DNA of 12,406 bases. Source: CAZWSE01 sp964636575 (GTDB taxonomy: Bacteria; Pseudomonadota; Alphaproteobacteria; Rhodobacterales; Rhodobacteraceae). The DNA lies in NCBI GenBank assembly GCA_964636575.1, contig CAZWSE010000097.1, forward strand, positions 1-12,406, written 5' to 3'. Below the pieces are notes generated by a model that made no database searches, was not told the DNA's origin, and was given only the letters and a program-made list of their open reading frames with translations. Shown here piece after piece: positions 6,738 through 12,406 of this stretch (the first letter of the stretch is position 1; each line of letters begins with the position of its first letter). The position numbers were made by a program, and so were the translations under genes.

Positions 6738-6822
6738 CAAAATCGATATGGCCAATAACGCGGACCGTCCTTAATTTTTGGCGCAATAACAAACACCGAT
6801 CCGACATCTCAGGGAGAGACAC

Positions 6823-7872
6823 ATGAGAAAGACAACACCAATCGCCGCAGTTGCAGGCCTGTTCATGGCCGCAAGCTCTGCATTGTTTGCCGAAGAATTG
6901 ACCATCAGCGCATGGGGCGGGTTCTTTGAAGAAACCTTGGCTGAAAAAATCTACCCCGGCTTTACGGCTGAAACAGGGATTGAAGTGCGTTCAATCGCAC
7001 AGCCCGAAGATTCCGCGTGGATGACCCAACTGATGGCCGCCAACCGCGCGGGCCAAGCGCCTGCCGATTTATCGCTTGTGGTCGATGAGGTTTTGATCCG
7101 CGGCAACGAGGTCGGTCTGTGGGCAGAACTTGACCCCGCCAATATGTCCGGCACCGAAGCCTTGATTGATGGATACGTGAAACTGAACGATGCGGGCAAA
7201 GCCTATGCCGTTGGCGCGCTGGCTTTTTACACGACCTTCGTGACCAACACCGACTACGCCGCCGATGCCCCCGCCAGTTGGACGGAGCTTTGGGACGCGA
7301 AATGGGACGGCAAACTCGGCATCGTCACAACGCCGAACTCCGGCCTTCTGGAAGTGACCGCAAAGACCTTCTTTGGTGGCTACGAGATCATGGAAACCCG
7401 GGAAGGCCTGGAAAAAGTGATCGCAAAGATCGCCGAGCTTAAGCCTCAGGTCAGCCTTTGGTACCGTGACGAAGGCCAGTTTCAACAATCACTTGAATCA
7501 GGTGAGCTGAATGCAGGGCTTTACTACCACGACGTGACCATGCTTTCGGTTTGGGATGGTTTGCCCGTTGCATCCACCTTCCCTGCCGAGGGCGGGATTG
7601 TATCGGATGCCTATTGGGTCGTGCCTGTTGCATCCAAAAACATCAGCGCGGCTGAGAAGTTTCTGGATTACATGAGCCGCCCTGAGGTTCAGACCCAGAT
7701 GGCACAAGAGATGGGTGTAGCGCCAATCGTCCCGCGCGACGCGCTTGAGTTGTCCGATGAAGACTTCGCCGCCGTCAGCAGCGACATCGAACCGATCCGC
7801 GTTCAAACCCATATTCATCTGCGCGAAGGCGACTGGTTGGAAACCAAGTATCAGGAAATGATCGCCCAATAA
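6823..7872 (+). CDS. ABC transporter periplasmic solute-binding protein (PotD-like)
   Basis: 349 residues. An N-terminal signal peptide (MRKTTPIAAVAGLFMAASSA...) is probably cleaved near Ala23 before EELTISAWGG. The mature protein has the family 1/8 solute-binding fold: the ISAWGGFFEETLAEKIYPGF opening (28-47), then KWDGKLGI and the C-terminal AAEKFLDYMSRPEVQ (about 278-292), all typical of the spermidine/putrescine-type and related iron or opine-type binding proteins. It captures the substrate in the periplasm and delivers it to the two permeases encoded downstream. A strong ribosome site (AGGGAGA, 6811-6817) precedes the ATG. First gene of the operon; a hairpin follows its stop. Polyamine specificity cannot be assumed, because binding residues vary widely in this family and the co-encoded DUF917 protein points elsewhere. 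Confidence 0.95.
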   Translation: MRKTTPIAAVAGLFMAASSALFAEELTISAWGGFFEETLAEKIYPGFTAETGIEVRSIAQPEDSAWMTQLMAANRAGQAPADLSLVVDEVLIRGNEVGLWAELDPANMSGTEALIDGYVKLNDAGKAYAVGALAFYTTFVTNTDYAADAPASWTELWDAKWDGKLGIVTTPNSGLLEVTAKTFFGGYEIMETREGLEKVIAKIAELKPQVSLWYRDEGQFQQSLESGELNAGLYYHDVTMLSVWDGLPVASTFPAEGGIVSDAYWVVPVASKNISAAEKFLDYMSRPEVQTQMAQEMGVAPIVPRDALELSDEDFAAVSSDIEPIRVQTHIHLREGDWLETKYQEMIAQ

Positions 7873-7884
7873 GGGGGTCCAACA

Positions 7885-7911
7885 GGCGGGGCGTGTTGCG
7901 CCCCGTCCTTT
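7885..7911 (+). terminator. intra-operon attenuator hairpin after binding-protein gene
   Basis: CGGGGCG (7887-7893), loop TGTTG, CGCCCCG (7899-7905), extendable by a G-T and a G-C pair at the base, followed by a short pyrimidine run CCTTTC. It lies in the 66-base gap between the binding-protein and ATPase genes. Such hairpins commonly stabilise the upstream message or cause partial termination, so the binding protein is made in excess over the membrane parts. The T-run is short, so full termination is unlikely. Confidence 0.65.
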
Positions 7912-7938
7912 CATGGCAGCACCCGAAATGAGGGCATC

Positions 7939-8904
7939 ATGTCTGACCTAACGATCTCCAATCTCAGCAAGTCTTTCGGCAGCCATGTGGCACTGCGTGA
8001 CATATCCATTGATGTGGCATCGGGTGAGTTCATCTGCCTGCTTGGCGGATCCGGCTGCGGCAAGACCACGCTTTTACGTCTGATCGCGGGTCTTGAAACC
8101 CATGACACGGGGGCGTTGTTGTTGGGCGGCAAGGACCTTACCCAAATCCCCAGCCACAAGCGCAACATCGGAATGGTGTTTCAATCGCTCGCGTTGTTCC
8201 CGCACTTGAATGTCGGGGACAATGTTGCCTACGGAATGCGCATTGCGAGCGTGCCCAAAATCGATGCGGAGCGGCGGGTCATTGAACTGCTGGAAATGGT
8301 CGGCCTGCCGGGACTTGCAAACAGGTCTGTATCAGCGCTTTCGGGCGGACAACGTCAGCGGGTCGCCATTGCGCGCGCACTTGCTTTGAAGCCGGATGTG
8401 TTCTTGATGGATGAGCCGTTTTCTGCACTCGACGCGGGCCTGCGCGACCAGATGCAGGAAGAAGTCAAACGCATCCAACGCGATCTTGGCGTTACAACCA
8501 TTTTCGTGACCCACGACCAGCGCGAGGCCATGGCGCTGGCGGACCGCATCGTCGTGATGAACGGCGGTATTATCGAACAAGCGGCCCCTCCGGACGTGCT
8601 TTACGCCCGACCTGCATCGCGCTTCGTGGCCGAGTTTATCGGCATCAACAACATCTTCGCGCAGGATCAAAAGCCGTCCATCGCCGTGCGACCAGAAGCA
8701 ATCAAACTCGCCACCAAAGGGCGTGGTTTGCAGGGCACGATCCTGCGCCAACGTCGCCTAGGGGCCTTGATGGAACGCGAAATTATGGTCGGCGATCAAA
8801 CCGTGTACCAAAGCGAATTTGCAGACCAAACCGGAGGCTTCGAGGTCGGGGAAAACGTCAAGGTGTCCTGGGCCAAAGACAAAGCATGGGCTTTGCCAGA
8901 ATGA
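7939..8904 (+). CDS. ABC transporter ATP-binding protein (PotA-like)
   Basis: 321 residues, the ATPase that powers the importer. Walker A GGSGCGKT (36-43), Q-loop Gln82 in GMVFQSLALFPHL, signature LSGGQRQRVAIARAL (134-148), Walker B VFLMDEP (154-160), D-loop SALD and His192 of the H-loop (FVTHDQREAMAL). The C-terminal part (about 245-318) fits a shortened TOBE domain, beginning with the usual IAVRPEAIKL. This layout is typical of polyamine, iron and related importers. GAGG lies 5 bases before the ATG. Its stop overlaps the next start (ATGA, 8901-8904), so expression is coupled to the first permease. Confidence 0.97.
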   Translation: MSDLTISNLSKSFGSHVALRDISIDVASGEFICLLGGSGCGKTTLLRLIAGLETHDTGALLLGGKDLTQIPSHKRNIGMVFQSLALFPHLNVGDNVAYGMRIASVPKIDAERRVIELLEMVGLPGLANRSVSALSGGQRQRVAIARALALKPDVFLMDEPFSALDAGLRDQMQEEVKRIQRDLGVTTIFVTHDQREAMALADRIVVMNGGIIEQAAPPDVLYARPASRFVAEFIGINNIFAQDQKPSIAVRPEAIKLATKGRGLQGTILRQRRLGALMEREIMVGDQTVYQSEFADQTGGFEVGENVKVSWAKDKAWALPE

Positions 8905-9746
8905 GACCCGCGCGCACATACGGGCTGGGCTTAATCGGCGGGGCAGCCTTTTGCGTGATGGCGGTGTTCTTCGTGATCCCGCTGGTCTTCATGATCGTTG
9001 TCAGTTTTTATCAACCGGACCCGATGGGGTTCTACAAAGTTGATTTCGTCTGGGAAAACTACGCAAAGTTCTTTTCCAGCTTCTACTACAAAGTGTCTTG
9101 GCGTTCGCTGTATGCGGCGTTCCTCGGGGCGGTATTGGTGGTGGCTTTGGCCTTTCCGCTCGTGCTTGCGATCTCTGATGTATCCCGCAGATGGCAATTG
9201 TTTTGGATTATCCTGCTGCTGTCTTTGATGTGCTTTAGTGAGGTGATCATCGGCTTTGCATGGCTGATCTTATTGTCCGAAAGCGCAGGCGTTCCACGCT
9301 TGCTTGAATGGGTCGGCCTGTGGGACAACCCACGCTCGCTTAGCCCCAGTTTCGGCGCGATGATGATTGGTCTGGTCTATCTCGGCTTTTCCATCGTGTC
9401 GCTCATTCTATACCCGTCCGTTGCGCGCCGTGATCGCAGTATCGAAGAGGCCGCCGTAACGCTGGGCACACCGCCCTTCATGGTGTTCTTCAAAGTGCTT
9501 TTGCCGACCTTCCGCACATCGCTGATTTCGGTGACGCTTACCATGTTCGTCTACCTTTTGGGTGTCTTCGTGATGCCGACCATGCTGGGCCGCCCGAAAG
9601 ACTGGACCATGACAGTCATCATCAGTGACAAGGCGCTGGGCGACGCCAACCTGCCGCTGGGGGCTGCATTGGCGGTGGTGATGCTGATTGTGACCGTGAT
9701 TGTATTGCTGGCCTCGGCCTTTGCAACACGGGGGCGGCAAGCATGA
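8901..9746 (+). CDS. ABC transporter permease (PotB-like)
   Basis: 281 residues, about six transmembrane segments (near 12-36, 70-92, 100-126, 152-172, 207-230 and 254-275). The cytoplasmic coupling loop carries the EAA motif: EEAAVTLGTPPFMVFFKVLLP (182-202; the conserved EAA, Gly189 and Leu-Pro). I chose ATG 8901, which overlaps the ATPase stop by 4 bases; an in-frame ATG at 8886 would add five residues and neither has a strong ribosome site. The stop overlaps the second permease by 4 bases (ATGA, 9743-9746). Confidence 0.95.
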   Translation: MRPARTYGLGLIGGAAFCVMAVFFVIPLVFMIVVSFYQPDPMGFYKVDFVWENYAKFFSSFYYKVSWRSLYAAFLGAVLVVALAFPLVLAISDVSRRWQLFWIILLLSLMCFSEVIIGFAWLILLSESAGVPRLLEWVGLWDNPRSLSPSFGAMMIGLVYLGFSIVSLILYPSVARRDRSIEEAAVTLGTPPFMVFFKVLLPTFRTSLISVTLTMFVYLLGVFVMPTMLGRPKDWTMTVIISDKALGDANLPLGAALAVVMLIVTVIVLLASAFATRGRQA

Positions 9747-10534
9747 CCGGTCTGCGCACCACTTACCTGTGGCTGATCGCGGCCCTTCTAATTGCGCCTT
9801 TTGTGATTGTTCTAGGTGTGTCGGTTGGGGCGTCTAAGAACATCTCATTTCCACCCGATGCCTTGTCAGTGGATTGGTACGCTGAGCTGCTGACAGAGGC
9901 TGAATGGCTGCGTGCTATCGGACGGTCTTTGTTCATCGCACTTTGCGCAGGTATCATTTCAACCACACTTGCACTGGCCATCAATTACGCATTGTGGCGG
10001 ACGGGGTCAGGCTTTGCCAAACTGACCTTCGCGCTTGGGCTTGGGCCATTCCTATTGCCACCGATCATCCTTGCACTGGGGGCGAGCCTCTTTTGGGCCG
10101 AAGTCGGCTGGTACGGCCGGATGGAAGCCACAATCGTGTCGCACGGGGTCTTCTTCGTGACGCTGCCGCTAGTGATTATCGCACGGGGGTTCGCGGCCCT
10201 CACGGATGAGGTCGTCGAGGCCGCTCAAACCATGGGGGCCACGCCCGCTCAGGTTTTCAAAAGCGTCGTTCTGCCCTTGATCGCACCCTACGTTCTGACA
10301 GGCTTTACACTGGTCGCGATCATAAGTGTGAACGAGTATCTGATCGCCAATATGATCTCTGGCTTTGTGGTCGAAACCCTTCCAATCAAGATCTTTAACA
10401 ACGTGCGCTACGGCTATTCGCCAGTGGTTGCAGCGGCCTCAATGGTATTTGTGGCGCTCACGGTGACGGGGTTGCTGGTCTTGTCACGGGTGACCGATCT
10501 GGTGGCTTTGTTCGGAACAGAAAAGGACGAATGA
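9743..10534 (+). CDS. ABC transporter permease (PotC-like)
   Basis: 263 residues with about six transmembrane segments (near 8-30, 62-85, 92-118, 132-150, 182-205 and 228-252). The EAA coupling motif reads VEAAQTMGATPAQVFKSVVLP (158-178; Glu159-Ala-Ala, Gly165 and Leu-Pro). It forms the membrane channel together with the preceding permease. The start overlaps the preceding stop by 4 bases, and the DUF917 gene begins 1 base after its stop, so the whole set is one operon. Confidence 0.95.
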   Translation: MTGLRTTYLWLIAALLIAPFVIVLGVSVGASKNISFPPDALSVDWYAELLTEAEWLRAIGRSLFIALCAGIISTTLALAINYALWRTGSGFAKLTFALGLGPFLLPPIILALGASLFWAEVGWYGRMEATIVSHGVFFVTLPLVIIARGFAALTDEVVEAAQTMGATPAQVFKSVVLPLIAPYVLTGFTLVAIISVNEYLIANMISGFVVETLPIKIFNNVRYGYSPVVAAASMVFVALTVTGLLVLSRVTDLVALFGTEKDE

Positions 10535-10535
10535 T

Positions 10536-11630
10536 ATGGCTGAACTGACACGGCAAAATCTCGAAGACATCTTGCTGGGCGCAGTCATTCTAGGTGCGGG
10601 CGGGGGCGGTGACATCGGCGAAGGCATGGCCTTGATTGACCAGTGTTTGGACGCTGGCAAGACCTTTGATCTGGTCAGCGTCGACGACGTCCCCGACGAC
10701 GCGCTGATTTGCACGCCGTACTTGCTGGGCGCAATCTCTCCGATGACCCCCGAAGAAGAACGGCTTTATGCGGGGCTCACGCCTGCGGACCAACATCCAA
10801 TGCTGCAAGCCTATGCCGAGTTTCAAGATCATCTGGGGCAGGAATTTTATGGCACCACCGCTTGCGAGCTTGGCGGGTCCAATACGGCGGCGGCCTTTTT
10901 CCCAGCCGTGATGAACGGGCACAAGATCATTGATGCCGATCCCGCAGGGCGGGCGGTGCCTGAAATCACACACTCAACCTACTATCTTGCCGGTCTGCCT
11001 GCCGCGCCGATCTACGCGGTAAACCAGTTCGGTGAATCCTTTCTGATCGACAACGTGAAGGATGACCAACGCGCTGAAACGCTTGTGCGGGCCTTGTGTC
11101 AGGTCAGCCGCAACGACATTGCCGCGATTGATCACGCTTTGCCAATGCGTGACCTTCGCAACGTCCTGATCCCAGGCACGATCTCAAAAGCCATGATGTT
11201 GGGCGAGGTCTGGCGCGCAAGCATTGCAACCCAAAACAACGCCGCTGAAGCGGTCGCATCAGCGGGCAAAGGCGCTGTTGTTTTTGAGGGGCGCGTAGGG
11301 CAAGTGACCTACAAAGTGGATCAGGGCTTCACGACCGGCCAGATCGACATCGCGGCCCCCGATGGGCAAACCCTGCGCGTCAGCGTCAAAAATGAAAACA
11401 TGGCCTGCTGGCTCGACGGGGCAGTATTCGCAACTGTACCGGATCTAATCTGCCTTTTTGATACAGACAGCGGCGCGCCCATCGCCAACCCAGATTGCCA
11501 GTCTGATCAAAATGTCGCGGTGGTCATACTTCCAGCCCCCGAACAGTTTCTGACGGATAAGGGGCTTTCAATTTTTGGGCCGAGGTATGCAGGTATAGAT
11601 GCAACGTTCCGAACGCCGCTTTTGACTTGA
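10536..11630 (+). CDS. DUF917 / S-methyl-thiohydantoin desulfurase-like (S-Me-THD) family protein
   Basis: 364 residues, the usual length. Family hallmarks are present in order: Gly-rich LGAGGGGDIGEG (19-30), CELGGSNTAAA (110-120), DADPAGRAVPEI (132-143; the family's D-x-D-x-x-GRA-x-PE), VKNENMACWLDG (284-295) and VPDLICLFD (301-309). Pfam now names this fold after a thiohydantoin desulfurase from an ergothioneine breakdown pathway; many members lie beside hydantoinases or permeases and are uncharacterised. It has no signal peptide, so it is cytoplasmic. AAGGA lies near the end of the permease gene, and the ATG is 1 base after that stop. The last gene of the ABC operon, it probably acts on the imported compound or its first product. 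Whether that compound contains sulfur is not visible. No hydantoinase, oxoprolinase or ergothionase gene is in the window. Confidence 0.9.
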   Translation: MAELTRQNLEDILLGAVILGAGGGGDIGEGMALIDQCLDAGKTFDLVSVDDVPDDALICTPYLLGAISPMTPEEERLYAGLTPADQHPMLQAYAEFQDHLGQEFYGTTACELGGSNTAAAFFPAVMNGHKIIDADPAGRAVPEITHSTYYLAGLPAAPIYAVNQFGESFLIDNVKDDQRAETLVRALCQVSRNDIAAIDHALPMRDLRNVLIPGTISKAMMLGEVWRASIATQNNAAEAVASAGKGAVVFEGRVGQVTYKVDQGFTTGQIDIAAPDGQTLRVSVKNENMACWLDGAVFATVPDLICLFDTDSGAPIANPDCQSDQNVAVVILPAPEQFLTDKGLSIFGPRYAGIDATFRTPLLT

Positions 11631-11635
11631 TCGAC

Positions 11636-11661
11636 ACAAGATTTGCAGGAAATGCGCTTGT
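11636..11661. terminator. weak hairpin between convergent genes
   Basis: In the 36-base gap between the convergent DUF917 and peroxidase genes, ACAAGATTT can pair with AAAT-gcg-CTTGT (9 pairs with a 3-base bulge, 5-base loop). There is no T-run on either strand. It might act as a bidirectional terminator but the evidence is thin. Confidence 0.2.
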
Positions 11662-11666
11662 TCGAA

Positions 11667-12406
11667 CTACGGCGCGGCACTCAAGCTTCGCAAGAACGCG
11701 ACGAGGTCCGCCGCATCTTGGTCGGACAGGTTCAAAGGCCGCAGAATGGCTTCTCCGTCGGTGTGCAGGCGCTCCATATCGATGGTGTTGTAGTGCTGAA
11801 CAACGGCTTCTAAATCCACAAGACTTCCATCGTGCATATAAGGCGACGTGCCCGCGACACCACGCAGACTTGGCGTACGGAAAATACCAAAATCTGCATG
11901 GCTTTGCCGCACATTCTGCACAGCCCAAGCACCTGACTTTTCGGGGTCATCGCTCCATGCCCCATCCAGAGTGTAAGGGCTGGCAAGAAGGTTCTGCAGA
12001 CCGCCGAACCGGCCACTATCTACTTCCGTATCGTTTACGAAATAGGGCACACCCGCATCATGAAACTCGTTGTTGGAAAACCGCGGGCCGCTATGGCAAA
12101 ACGCGCAATTCCCACGGCCCAAGAACAGTTTTAGGCCACGCTGCGCCGCAATGGGGTAGGTGCCCGCGCTTTCAAAGTCATCGGCCTGTAGATCGTCCCG
12201 AAAGGCATCAAACGCAGTGTAGGGTGTCACCAATTTTTCCATGAACGCGGCCAGGGATTTTGCGGTGTTGACCAAGACCTCTTCCGGCTCTTGCGTGGCA
12301 AAGGGTCCGAAAACAGCCTCAAAATCGGCGGCATAGGCGCTGTTTTCCAATGCGATTTTCAAGCTTTCCGCAGTATGCGCCATTTCAGCGTTGGCGATGA
12401 TCGGAT
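11667..12406 (-). CDS. di-heme cytochrome c peroxidase / MauG-like protein, C-terminal part (partial)
   Basis: About 245 residues are visible; the frame stays open through the right edge (upstream codons read PIIANAE before Met 12383), so the true start and the first heme domain lie outside. The visible part is the second heme domain. It has a covalent heme site NCAFCH with SGPRFSNNEFHDAG after it, then FRTPSLRGVAGTSPYMHDGS and LEAVVQHYN near the C-terminus, all typical of bacterial cytochrome c peroxidase and MauG relatives. These are periplasmic enzymes that reduce hydrogen peroxide or, in MauG, oxidise a protein substrate. Which type this is cannot be told without the N-terminal half. It is convergent with the DUF917 gene and so is probably regulated separately. 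Confidence 0.9.
   Translation of the reverse strand, partial: PIIANAEMAHTAESLKIALENSAYAADFEAVFGPFATQEPEEVLVNTAKSLAAFMEKLVTPYTAFDAFRDDLQADDFESAGTYPIAAQRGLKLFLGRGNCAFCHSGPRFSNNEFHDAGVPYFVNDTEVDSGRFGGLQNLLASPYTLDGAWSDDPEKSGAWAVQNVRQSHADFGIFRTPSLRGVAGTSPYMHDGSLVDLEAVVQHYNTIDMERLHTDGEAILRPLNLSDQDAADLVAFLRSLSAAP

Noticed and set aside
6823..10534. Spermidine/putrescine specificity of the importer
   Set aside because: Only family-level similarity is visible; the co-encoded DUF917 protein suggests another ligand.
1..12406. CRISPR arrays, insertion sequences, replication origin
   Set aside because: No regularly spaced repeats, transposase, terminal inverted repeats or DnaA-box clusters were seen, despite the rpmH-rnpA cluster that lies near the origin in some other bacteria.

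Overview
The window looks like a chromosomal segment of an alphaproteobacterium, most likely a marine Rhodobacteraceae (Roseobacter-group) strain. This rests on the style of the proteins, the moderately GC-rich codon use, the rpmH-rnpA-yidD cluster with a Rhodobacteraceae-type extended RnpA N-terminus, and a tRNA-Arg(ACG) with encoded CCA. No database was searched, so the taxonomy is inference. There are no insertion sequences, CRISPR arrays, phage genes or obvious signs of transfer.

Layout. (1) Positions 1-92 hold the 3' tail of an unrecognised plus-strand gene. (2) Positions 95-1594, minus strand, are a housekeeping operon: rpmH (ribosomal protein L34), rnpA (RNase P protein), yidD (membrane insertion factor), then a single-pass membrane protein with a textbook EF-hand loop. 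The last three are tightly coupled by overlap or abutment. (3) Positions 1595-1920 are a divergent intergenic region with a probable rpmH promoter and some hairpins. (4) Positions 1921-5483, plus strand, are a three-gene operon: a TVP38/TMEM64 membrane protein, a MerA-like pyridine nucleotide-disulfide oxidoreductase, and a membrane histidine kinase with no response regulator in view. (5) A tRNA-Arg(ACG) lies at 5538-5614. (6) At 5742-6665, minus strand, a LysR regulator is divergent from a five-gene plus-strand operon at 6823-11630: periplasmic binding protein, ABC ATPase, two permeases and a DUF917 (S-Me-THD) family protein. (7) From 11667 off the right edge, minus strand, is the C-terminal part of a di-heme cytochrome c peroxidase/MauG-like protein.

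The most interesting part is the LysR-ABC-DUF917 unit. It looks like a self-contained, regulated uptake-and-conversion system for a small nitrogenous compound. The transporter resembles polyamine (PotABCD) systems, but the co-encoded DUF917 enzyme suggests a different ligand, such as a hydantoin or thiohydantoin-like compound. Its regulatory region contains a palindromic LysR-type site and ATAAC repeats spaced about two and three helical turns apart. A strong hairpin after the binding-protein gene probably limits read-through into the membrane components.
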